Position numbers and translations under genes: made by a program
Notes under the pieces: model-generated
Seen by the model: the letters and a program-made list of their open reading frames with translations, nothing else
What the model was told of the DNA's origin: nothing
The model's database searches: none
From: a virus
Strand: one strand, 5' to 3'
IMG/VR virus record: IMGVR_UViG_3300030116_001840
Coordinates: 1 to 32,474 of that record
Length of the DNA stretch: 32,474 nt
In this document: positions 20,401-28,206 of the stretch, piece by piece
How the letters are laid out: every line of letters starts with the position of its first letter
Position numbering within the stretch: the first letter of the stretch is position 1

Positions 20401-21196
20401 TTGTACCACCATCTTTAAAATATATCTCTCCACCATCAGCATCTAAAGTAATATCACCAGAAGAGTCTACTAGAACATCTCCAGAAACTAATCGAGTACC
20501 ACCTCCAGTTGCAGTAATATCAACAACGTAAGGTGATGCATTACCATCTAATAAAACCTTGCCAACACCAGAGCCTTTGTTTGACTGAAGTATTAAAGTG
20601 CCATTTTCAGAAACTATTCTTGAATCTGCATCTGTATTAGCTCTTAAAAAAGTGCCCTCCCCTGGAGTGCCAGAGTAAGCAATAGTAAGTGAGTCAACTG
20701 TTAAGTCAGCAGAAGCAGTGCTTATATTACCACTACTATCAAAGCCAAGTAATTTATCAGCACGATTTGCAACACTTGGTAATGTTAAGGTTGCATCAGC
20801 ATCCCAATCAGCAAGACGTACTGTTCTAGTATTTACATCCTTAATATCAGAAGTAATAGCTGTTAGCTTATCAAGCTGCTCGTTTAATGCAGCTCTGTTG
20901 ATTGCAGCACCACCAGTAAAATCAGTAACACGCTCAATATCAATGTTTCTAACAATCGTTATAATGTGATTGAGAGTAATCCCAGTGCCAAAGGTAATGC
21001 TACCTGTTGAGCCACTGCCACCAGTTACAGTGTAATGTGTTGTTAATGTTTTCTGCGTTACCGACCCAGATGTATCTTCTTCGAACACATCAAAGTCATC
21101 GTTGTCAAAAAACTCAAAAGGTACAGCAAACACAGTTTGACCGCTAGTTGCTGTGTACCTTACTCTTGGATCGTTATCAGATAAAGAAATAGCCAT
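17462..21196 (-). CDS. tail fibre protein with S74 self-cleaving chaperone
   Basis: A 1244-residue receptor-binding fibre. The N-terminal 150 residues (DPRVRYTATSGQTVFAVPFEFFDNDDFDVF... NIDIERVTDFTGGAAINRAALNEQLDKLTAI) are the T7 gp17-type virion anchor. The middle holds two diverged repeats (LTNKTLTSAVLNGNVSGSAI...ATQQSIKAYVDAQV and its copy) and several ERMRIDSSGNVGIGTT-type units. The C-terminal 101 residues, from about S1144 (SSDRRLKSNIRD... VTGFIAQELHTIFPDAV), are a Peptidase_S74 intramolecular chaperone that helps the trimer fold and then cuts itself off. It closes with a coiled coil. It decides host range. The late-gene motif at 21241-21251 lies just upstream. Confidence 0.93.
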   Translation of the reverse strand: MAISLSDNDPRVRYTATSGQTVFAVPFEFFDNDDFDVFEEDTSGSVTQKTLTTHYTVTGGSGSTGSITFGTGITLNHIITIVRNIDIERVTDFTGGAAINRAALNEQLDKLTAITSDIKDVNTRTVRLADWDADATLTLPSVANRADKLLGFDSSGNISTASADLTVDSLTIAYSGTPGEGTFLRANTDADSRIVSENGTLILQSNKGSGVGKVLLDGNASPYVVDITATGGGTRLVSGDVLVDSSGDITLDADGGEIYFKDGGTSKFTFRISAAGNRILADSATTIETSAGAISMKAALGYVDFLTNGGAQSIQLQSTTTPEIRFYQNSNTLDIDVATLTGTRTLTLPDATDTLVGKATTDTLTNKTLTSAVLNGNVSGSAILDEDNMASNSSSRLATQQSIKAYVDAQVATVPTGDITGVIAGTGLTGGGTSGTVTLNINATTGLTATSSTLSIDSSVVTLTGSQTLSNKVLTSPTLNGSIGGSSIKDEDSMASNSASHLATQQSIKAYVDAQVAGGGAGNLSTVLGIGNTTAGNNIVFGDSSGASDDRLTFGADADLSIYHDGSRSIIQDNGTGNLRIQANNLELNNADNSENYLFAANNGAVTLYYDNAAKIATTSSGVTVTGNIANTSGDFTLDVAGDIILDADDGDIFFNDAGTTFARFQNNAGDLLIESKVNDKDMIFRGVDNGSIVTALTLDMSNAGAATFNSFIYLDYIRGKSDINTGVNIAGSDVLAFQTGGSERMRIDSSGNVLIGTTANKGQLTVGDGATGTKTIALNGSASSTSVMNLDFLGGGSGNPSGRIGYSSSTEAMTFHTGDLASIAERMRIDSSGNVGIGTTTSPSSSDVKLVINSSGGGFAQFNFNGGAGSAIGSPAASTQAFYTTTGNIGSDVYTERMRLVVNRLGIGTSSPTSYANSQATLVVEDSSSPAIAISDTGQTRDWFLIALGDGLAIRYADGGGSGSPSNVTESAFFKNNGNVGINDSNPAYPLEVNGTVRAVGTNNLPALIVDGNSTDEGDIVAATGDHITIGHHGLTGASGQFTERLRLNSSGVILMGSTASTFGGIDATRLAVVGGSNTSSNAVQMIVDEDSTVEGGSTLLAIGFSADNSFSTANYINFFDSGGQQGRIEGAGAGSVAYQTSSDRRLKSNIRDTGSKWDALKQIQVRDYEWTADTSNKTVTGFIAQELHTIFPDAVSEGDEDVTKKSWAVDYGRTTPIIIKALQEAMAKIETLETKIAALEAN

Positions 21197-21240
21197 ATGT
21201 CACCTCGTTATTTCCTTGTGTTTTAAAAATACAAAAAGAT

Positions 21241-21251
21241 CAACGCACAAA
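21241..21251 (-). promoter_or_regulatory. late-gene motif TTTGTGCGTTG, upstream of tail fibre
   Basis: The minus strand reads TTTGTGCGTTG immediately after the stop of the large ejection protein, followed by ATCTTTTTGTATTTTTAAAA, 45 bases before the fibre start. It is one of four copies. The fibre is one of few late genes not overlapped by its upstream neighbour, so an internal promoter is reasonable. Confidence 0.5.
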
Positions 21252-24200
21252 TTAGTAGCGTCCAAAACCAAGCGGAGAATCTAACTCACCCTCAATCATA
21301 TTGGTAAGTTCATTCATCTTACCTTTCCAAAACCACATTCTAGCAAAAGGTAAGTTACGAATAATCTCTTTTGTACCTTCACCAATATTGCCAGTTGTAA
21401 GGTCATAAACACCTCGCCCGATGTCTGTCGCAATACTAGGGCCAGCACCAAGCAAGCCTGTTGCAGCATCCAAAGCATCTGGTTTCTGAGGAAAACGTGG
21501 TTGAAGCACACCACCAGTAATATTAGGTCCACCTAATGCTAAGGAAGTAGACATCGCTGTATAAAACATATCTGAATATAAAGCAGCTACACCAGAGTAA
21601 TCAAAAGCTCTAGCAAACTGATCTTGAAACTCCATCTCAACAAAATCAGGAGTCTTGTATTGAAGAACCATATATCCAAGCCCCATAGACATAGCAGTAC
21701 CAATCCACTGATTTTTTAACTGACCATGACCATAAGCGGCTGTAATCTTGTTTACGGCTGCTAAACTATAGCTATAGAACTGAAATGGTAATCCAAGAAG
21801 ACCGCTTTCAACACGAGCATAGCCTTTAAACTCTACATCTTCTTTCATGCCAAACTGACGAGCAACACGCATAGGAATATATACAATACCATCTGTAATA
21901 ATTGGTTTATCTGCTGGAGTCCCCATTAATATTGTATTCATAATTCCAGAACTCAAAGCATTACGAAACGTCTGGACAGTATCAGGGCTAACTCTTGCTT
22001 GCTTTTCTATTTCAGCAATAGCCAAATCATTAATAGCATTTTCGTATGCAACCTTGTCTGCTTTTTTACGCACATCAAAACCCATATCTTTTGGCCTGTT
22101 GAGTGAGTGCATAATCTCGTGCATCTTAATGAAAGTCACATAGTCATCTGGCGTATTGATGATACCTTTTTTAATAGGTTTAATACCTTCAACTCTTGGA
22201 TTCTCCCAACCACGCTGTTCATACATAACATCTTTAATATACTCTTCATCTATGTATATTTTCTTTTCTTTGTCACGATAAAATGCTGGTTTATATCTAC
22301 CATCTCTTGCAAAAGATTCAGTTGGCCCAGAAATAACTTCAGCTCTAGTTGCTGGAAATTCAATAGCATTTGTCCAAGCATCAGTGTTTGCCATATAAAA
22401 ACCAGCTTCTGATTTTTGCCAAGGTGCATTAGCAATTTTCTGAGCGTCTTCTAAATCAATATTATATCTAAGAAGATATTCTTGCTCTTGTTTGGTTGCT
22501 TTACCCTGAGTCCATTTAATGGAATAATCAATCAAGCTATGAGATCGAACCATAGCATCAAAATCTTTGAAGATTCTGGTCAAAGGTCCAAGACCATTTA
22601 GCAAATAAAAAGGCTCTTTAGCTCTATCAAGTATATCAGACCTAAATGGATTATTATTTACATCATCAACTAATCTAAGATGCGCTGAGTTCATTAAATT
22701 ATCTAACGCTTCTCCAGCATATCTTGCTTCTTTGGCAGCTAACTTTAGCTGATTGTTTTTCATTATTGAAAACAAGCCACGAAATGTAGGACCAAGACCA
22801 TGTTCCATCATGATCTTAGCTGGCTCAGTAATTGTAGATATACCAGCAGAACCAAGGTAATTTAGCTGTGCAAGATTTCTTAATATTCTAGCTGTTGATT
22901 GCTCCCAGCTATCTGGATCACGCTGAAGACCGCCAATAACACGCTTATACAAATGGCGCATATCTTTCATAGCAGCATATGCTTTTTCTGGCGATTTACC
23001 AGCATCCATCATTTCATTAAAAGTATCATCAAGAACATCATCAATGGTGTTTCCATTGAACATACGAGCAAACTCATAACGTGCGCCTGTTCTCTGTGTA
23101 TACGCTTTCATTACAGCTATTGGATTAGTTTGAATATAATCTAAAACTAATTCATTAGGTATATCGACTAATCGATGCTTAAAGTGTTTTGACTTACCAG
23201 CACCATAATAACCTATTTCTGGATCAAGAATATCTTTTATACCTAAAATAGAAGCAACAGTTTCATCAACACGCTTAGCAATATCTTTTCTAGTTGTAGA
23301 TAATTCAACACGAGCAAATTTTCCGTCTTTATTTTTTCTAATTACAGATGGATTATTTGAATACCATTCAAAAAGAATATCTCTAAAACCATTTATATTT
23401 GCTCGAATAGCATCTTGATCCCAATATCGAGGACGAAACACTTTTTCATTAAGTGGTAATACAGGACCAGAATATTTTAAGTCTTCTAAAATTTGTTTGG
23501 CTTCGTCTATCTGGCTGCCGTAGCGCCTTATCTGCTCTTCTAATTTCATACGGTAGTCTATGTTACGAGCTTTCTCTAAACGCTTCTGAGCGGCCTCTAC
23601 GCGCCTCTCACGGTCTACTACAAACCGTTCATAGTAGGGAGTTGTTCCAATTAAGCCTTGTTCGCTAAGACGCTCTTCCCACTTCTCATAAAACTTATTG
23701 ATTTTCATCATGGCTTGAGCTTCCAAATCATCGGCTGGCTCAATGCCACGCATAGCTTTCGAGTCAACACCCTCAAGCCAAGTTTCAAAATCTTTTCTTT
23801 GAAAAGTATAGTCTAATGCTTGAGTAACACCCTTACCTGTACTTTGCCCCCAAATATTCATTGTTTCATCGTAAACTCTAACCCACTCACCTTCGAGCAA
23901 CTTAGCATTTTGATAAACAGAGTTACCTACCTTTTGACCTTGTTTGTTTGCTGCGAGTAGCAAGCCAGAGTCATTAGCTATTTTGAGTGTACGCAACTTA
24001 ACTGAGTTCGGGATAGTGTCGTCAGTAAGAATACGTTTCATAGGAGTGGTGACAGCTTTATAAAGCCAAGAATCGGTAAACAAACTTGGAGCTATATCGC
24101 CTCTAGGCTCTTCACCTTCTGGAGCAATCTGACGTTGTAGGTTAGTAATTTCTTCTTCAGCAGACTTTTGTGCAGCTATTCGCCTTTGAACAGGAATGCT

Positions 24201-24749
24201 AACTAATCCAGATATAGCACCACCAATAACAAATGCAGAACCTACATTAATTGCAGCCTCTTCTGGAGTTGCTAAAGGATCAAGAGGATAACGAATAGCT
24301 TCCTGACCAGCTACAACAGTTGCAGTCGAAGCACCGCCACGAATAACATTGCCAGCAAAACTTGCACCACGAGCAAACGGAATACCTACATAATTAATAG
24401 GATCAAATAACTCAGCGCCAAACTGAGCAATAATACCAGATGAAGCAAGTGTTTGTCGTGTCTTAATACCATCACGAACTTGCCTAATTAAATAATCCAT
24501 ATGCTCCTGATTAGTTGCCCTTAAAAGCGTAGAAGCATAAGGAGTTAAGTCCTCTGGAATATAATCTCTAGCTCTATATCCGTCTTCTGGAACAGTAGGA
24601 AACTTAGAGCGTTCATTAACAAAGCTAATTAATGGATCGTACTTATATGCTAAACTTGCACTAACTGTTTCCATAAAAGATACTTCTGGAGTAGGCTGAA
24701 CACCTTGAGCAGCTTGAATGTCACGAAGTACATTAAATCCATTTTCCAT
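21252..24749 (-). CDS. large internal virion / DNA ejection protein with HExxH motif
   Basis: A 1165-residue protein at the T7 gp16 position (last internal protein before the fibre). After a mixed N-terminus there are hydrophobic stretches (FARGASFAGNVIRGGASTATVVAG; AFVIGGAISGLVSI), then long helical regions, and QFYSYSLAAVNKI and GTAMSMGLGYMVLQY near the end. No lytic transglycosylase block was found. At residues 877-881 it has HEIMH, preceded by INTPDDYVTFIKM and followed by VAYENAINDLAIAE with E903. This is a plausible zinc metallopeptidase motif of the gluzincin type inside an ejection protein. It may act on the cell envelope during DNA entry. It starts in a TAATG junction. Confidence 0.82.
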   Translation of the reverse strand: MENGFNVLRDIQAAQGVQPTPEVSFMETVSASLAYKYDPLISFVNERSKFPTVPEDGYRARDYIPEDLTPYASTLLRATNQEHMDYLIRQVRDGIKTRQTLASSGIIAQFGAELFDPINYVGIPFARGASFAGNVIRGGASTATVVAGQEAIRYPLDPLATPEEAAINVGSAFVIGGAISGLVSIPVQRRIAAQKSAEEEITNLQRQIAPEGEEPRGDIAPSLFTDSWLYKAVTTPMKRILTDDTIPNSVKLRTLKIANDSGLLLAANKQGQKVGNSVYQNAKLLEGEWVRVYDETMNIWGQSTGKGVTQALDYTFQRKDFETWLEGVDSKAMRGIEPADDLEAQAMMKINKFYEKWEERLSEQGLIGTTPYYERFVVDRERRVEAAQKRLEKARNIDYRMKLEEQIRRYGSQIDEAKQILEDLKYSGPVLPLNEKVFRPRYWDQDAIRANINGFRDILFEWYSNNPSVIRKNKDGKFARVELSTTRKDIAKRVDETVASILGIKDILDPEIGYYGAGKSKHFKHRLVDIPNELVLDYIQTNPIAVMKAYTQRTGARYEFARMFNGNTIDDVLDDTFNEMMDAGKSPEKAYAAMKDMRHLYKRVIGGLQRDPDSWEQSTARILRNLAQLNYLGSAGISTITEPAKIMMEHGLGPTFRGLFSIMKNNQLKLAAKEARYAGEALDNLMNSAHLRLVDDVNNNPFRSDILDRAKEPFYLLNGLGPLTRIFKDFDAMVRSHSLIDYSIKWTQGKATKQEQEYLLRYNIDLEDAQKIANAPWQKSEAGFYMANTDAWTNAIEFPATRAEVISGPTESFARDGRYKPAFYRDKEKKIYIDEEYIKDVMYEQRGWENPRVEGIKPIKKGIINTPDDYVTFIKMHEIMHSLNRPKDMGFDVRKKADKVAYENAINDLAIAEIEKQARVSPDTVQTFRNALSSGIMNTILMGTPADKPIITDGIVYIPMRVARQFGMKEDVEFKGYARVESGLLGLPFQFYSYSLAAVNKITAAYGHGQLKNQWIGTAMSMGLGYMVLQYKTPDFVEMEFQDQFARAFDYSGVAALYSDMFYTAMSTSLALGGPNITGGVLQPRFPQKPDALDAATGLLGAGPSIATDIGRGVYDLTTGNIGEGTKEIIRNLPFARMWFWKGKMNELTNMIEGELDSPLGFGRY

Positions 24750-27700
24750 TACAACCCACCTGCCCCTAGACCTCTAGTAAAAGCAGAAATGCTAGGGTCC
24801 ATATCTCTTATCTTTTTTTGTAATGCAAAACCTTTAGATTGTTTTTGCTCTAAAGCATCAAGCTCAGCTTTATTTTCAGCTTCTTTCTTTTTGTAATAAT
24901 CTGATATATCTTTTTTACTAAATGTAGGCCACATAGATATACCGTCTTTCTCAAAGATTAATGGGCGCAACTCTTCATTCTCATCTACAAAGTAAGAAAA
25001 ATACAAAACACCAGCAGTGCTTTCATCTGGAGCTAAATAAACCTTTTTTTGCTCTGCTCGTCTTTCTTCAGGTGAAACAAATTGTTCTGGTAATTGACTT
25101 AAATTAGGATCAAGAGAATAATCAGAAGGTAAATTACTTTCTACAGCAGCAATAAATGCTTTTCTTTCTTCTTCATCTGGGAATTGCTTTTCTAAAGCAT
25201 ATCTTGATCGCTTTATACTACCAACAGGAAACCTTGGATCAACAATATAGGTAGACTTAGGATAATGCTGATCTTTTAAAGTTTCTAATCTAGCATTAAT
25301 TTGTTTTTTACTTTTGCCACTTCTTGCTAAATATTCAACAGAAGCAGACAGCTCAGTACCAATAATTTGATCCCCTCCAAAATAATCTGTTGCATATTCT
25401 GTTGGTGTTTTATCTCCTAAAACTAAGTCCATCTGAACACTAGACTTTGGATCATTCTGCCTTTCTACTAATGTTGTTATAATTTCATTAGCATTGCCAC
25501 CAATCGTAGTTCGTATTGAGTTTGCATCATTAAGTAACTCAATAGTTTTTTGATCTAAAGCATCCCCAAATCTATTAATAAACAATCCTGTTTTTGTAGG
25601 ATCGTTTGAAAGAATAGCAAACAAATCAAGATAACTATCTGCATTTTCTATTGGCAAACCAGAAGCAAGCTTATCCATCTGATCAATATATCCTTGAGGT
25701 GCAGCACTACGCATCAAAGAAATAACAGTGGTTTTTAATGTAGGATCAAATGTATTAAACTGGCCTAAATCAATATCTTTATTATCTAATATATCTTGAG
25801 AATATTGCCTATCATCTTTATTATTAACATCACCATTACCGCTAAGAATCCTTTTTTGATTATTTCTAAGATTAATAGCATCTTCCAATTCTTTTTCTTC
25901 AGCAGCAACGGTAGACTTTAAACCATTAATTTTACTTACTACAGCATCTCTTTGCCCTGCTTCTGTTCTCTCAAGAATATTATTACCAGCATTAATAATA
26001 TCTTCAGACATACCCTCTGTACGCTGACCACCACTATCAATGTAAATTGCAAGATTATTTAAATCACGAGAACTAGCAAACCTAGCAAAAGATTCAACTA
26101 AACCTAATGCACGTTGTTTAGTTAATCTGTTTATTTCTGATTCAGCTTGATCTGCAGTTAATTTATTTGGACCAATGCTATTCTTAACATCGTTTACTAA
26201 ACTATTGAAAGCTTCATCAGATAGACCGCCTGTCTCAGCAAGCACCCCTGCCTCAGTGATTGATTCAGATATTTCAAATCTAAATTTTTCACGTTCAGCA
26301 GCTATTCTTAAATCATTCTTAGATGCAGATAAAACTTCACGAACAAATCCAATGTCTTCTCGTGCATTAAACATATCTGATTTATAAATATCATTAATAA
26401 CCTGCTTTTGCTCAGCAGTTAAATTTGCCATGTCTTCAGGATTGCGTGTATTAAAAGCAATACGAAACTCTTCTACATTACCTTGTGCAGCAGCTTGTAT
26501 AAGAAATGGACGTAATGCTTCTTGTCGAGCATCTTTAAGATTAGACTCAAACTCAGCTCTAGTATAAGTCTGATCCGCTTTAAATCTTGCTTCTTCAGCA
26601 TCTTTGATTGCATTATAAAGATCATTAGTTTTACCGATTACTGAAGAAATAGCAGATGGGTTTTCAAAGCTAAAACCAAGTGTAGCAAACCCTGTTGCCT
26701 GAGTACCAAAGTCTAATAAACTATCACTAAACTGAAGCTCAGAAGCTCTTGATTTCTCTGCAAGCTGATCTTTTAATATCTCAGCCATATCTTGTTCAAC
26801 AGCATTATAATCAGCAGCTACGGTTGAGCTATGACTAAGAACACGTTCTATATTTGATGGCTCAACATATTTAAGAAGCTCTTTTAAATCATCTCTTAAA
26901 TCTGTAGGGACTGCACCTATAACCTCACCACGAGTACGAATAGCAAGCTCAATAGCATTTCTTTCTAATGAAGAATAAGTTCTGCTCATTAAATGCTCTA
27001 CAGCACCTCTAGCAATAGCTTCATTAATCTTTTGCTTTGCTACAACATCAGAGCCAACATCAACTAAACCTGAGTTAATACCATTTACAGTATTTGCTAC
27101 TTCACGACTAACAATAGCATCTGTTTCACTTTGTTCTTCGCCTTCTCTTGCTTTATATCCACCAGCTCGAGCAAGTGTATAAGCATCATCAGCCGCAGCA
27201 TCTACAGAAACACCTATTGATTTAGCCGCATCTTCTCTTGCTTTTGTAGCAATGCGCTCTGTAATATTTAATTTAGTTAAAGCTAAATACTTACTCCCAG
27301 TTGTCTCTATGTAAGATTTATACTTACCTTGAGCATTTTTAGACATTTCGGATATATAACTATCCATAGCCTCATCATATGCTTCTGGAGCAAATGGAAA
27401 CTTTAATGATATTTCTTGAGCTTTTAATCTAAGCTCAGTATTCATTGAGTCTTCAAAGCGTTTATCAATAACACGTTGATATGACTCAGCAGCAATCTGA
27501 CCAAATGTTGATGGAGCTTTGTATGCCTCTGGCTTACCTGTTTCTGGATTAATAGTTCTTAATCCTTTTTCTTCTACAGCTTGAGCAAGCTCAATACCTT
27601 TTTTCTGAGCTTCATCTGCAGCATCTTGATAAGCTAACTGAGCCATTGTATTAGCAGCTCTACTGATTGAACCTGCTACTTCCTGAGCACCAGCCCTTGT

Positions 27701-27757
27701 TTGAACTATACCTACTGGCTGATTAAAAACTTGCGTTCTTTGTCTTCGTACAGCCAT
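24749..27757 (-). CDS. internal virion protein, gp15-like
   Basis: A 1002-residue, almost entirely helical, charged protein (MAVRRQRTQVFNQPVGIVQTRAGAQEVAGSISRAANTMAQLAYQDAADEAQKKGIELAQ...). The opening, then long alanine- and glutamate-rich helices, and the position between a gp14-like and a gp16-like gene fit T7 gp15. These proteins leave the head with the DNA and build a channel across the envelope. No enzyme motif was seen. The C-terminal 100 residues contain lysine-rich coiled coil (KKKEAENKAELDALEQKQ). A ribosome site (GTGAGGACATAACT) precedes the ATG, two bases after the preceding gene. Confidence 0.82.
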   Translation of the reverse strand: MAVRRQRTQVFNQPVGIVQTRAGAQEVAGSISRAANTMAQLAYQDAADEAQKKGIELAQAVEEKGLRTINPETGKPEAYKAPSTFGQIAAESYQRVIDKRFEDSMNTELRLKAQEISLKFPFAPEAYDEAMDSYISEMSKNAQGKYKSYIETTGSKYLALTKLNITERIATKAREDAAKSIGVSVDAAADDAYTLARAGGYKAREGEEQSETDAIVSREVANTVNGINSGLVDVGSDVVAKQKINEAIARGAVEHLMSRTYSSLERNAIELAIRTRGEVIGAVPTDLRDDLKELLKYVEPSNIERVLSHSSTVAADYNAVEQDMAEILKDQLAEKSRASELQFSDSLLDFGTQATGFATLGFSFENPSAISSVIGKTNDLYNAIKDAEEARFKADQTYTRAEFESNLKDARQEALRPFLIQAAAQGNVEEFRIAFNTRNPEDMANLTAEQKQVINDIYKSDMFNAREDIGFVREVLSASKNDLRIAAEREKFRFEISESITEAGVLAETGGLSDEAFNSLVNDVKNSIGPNKLTADQAESEINRLTKQRALGLVESFARFASSRDLNNLAIYIDSGGQRTEGMSEDIINAGNNILERTEAGQRDAVVSKINGLKSTVAAEEKELEDAINLRNNQKRILSGNGDVNNKDDRQYSQDILDNKDIDLGQFNTFDPTLKTTVISLMRSAAPQGYIDQMDKLASGLPIENADSYLDLFAILSNDPTKTGLFINRFGDALDQKTIELLNDANSIRTTIGGNANEIITTLVERQNDPKSSVQMDLVLGDKTPTEYATDYFGGDQIIGTELSASVEYLARSGKSKKQINARLETLKDQHYPKSTYIVDPRFPVGSIKRSRYALEKQFPDEEERKAFIAAVESNLPSDYSLDPNLSQLPEQFVSPEERRAEQKKVYLAPDESTAGVLYFSYFVDENEELRPLIFEKDGISMWPTFSKKDISDYYKKKEAENKAELDALEQKQSKGFALQKKIRDMDPSISAFTRGLGAGGL

Positions 27758-27759
27758 AG

Positions 27760-28206
27760 TTATGTCCTCACTTTTTCAGCCATATATTGAGCTTCGCCTA
27801 TTGTCCCAACAGCATTAAACAAAGAAGCATAAAGCGCATTACGCCCCCTTCTTCCTTCAGCCATCGCCATCATATCAGCTCGTAAATCCTCAATATCAGT
27901 TTGTCTTGCAATACGACCAGTATCTTGCCTAGCAATTTCTTTTTGTTTTTCTAAGAAAGCTTCAACACTTCGATCTGTAGTAATATCACGACCTTGCAAG
28001 GCAAAAGCAGCAATATTAGCAGAAGTTGCTAAATCATACTCTTCTCTTCTAGCCCTTGCTTGTTGAGCAGCAGTAACTCTGTTTTGTTGTTTCTGAGTTC
28101 CTATCTGGAATTGTGTTAGTTCAGCTTCCTGTTTTGCACCTATGCCACCAAGAATCTTACCCCCAGCATTTAAAGCTGCTGCTATTATCATTGCTTCTGC
28201 TGACAT
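27760..28206 (-). CDS. internal virion protein, gp14-like
   Basis: A 148-residue protein. MSAEAMIIAAALNAGGKILGGIGAKQEAELTQFQIGTQKQQNRVTAAQQARARREEYDLATSANIAAFALQGRD shows the small hydrophobic, glycine-rich start and helical body typical of podovirus internal protein B. It lies between tail tube B and the two large internal proteins, as gp14 does in T7. It is expected to insert in the outer membrane as part of the ejection channel. TAATG overlap with the tail tube B gene. Confidence 0.82.
   Translation of the reverse strand: MSAEAMIIAAALNAGGKILGGIGAKQEAELTQFQIGTQKQQNRVTAAQQARARREEYDLATSANIAAFALQGRDITTDRSVEAFLEKQKEIARQDTGRIARQTDIEDLRADMMAMAEGRRGRNALYASLFNAVGTIGEAQYMAEKVRT

Noticed and set aside
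21252-27757. Lytic transglycosylase domain in the internal virion proteins
   Set aside because: No recognisable catalytic Glu block (ES-type followed by GLMQ) was found in either large protein.
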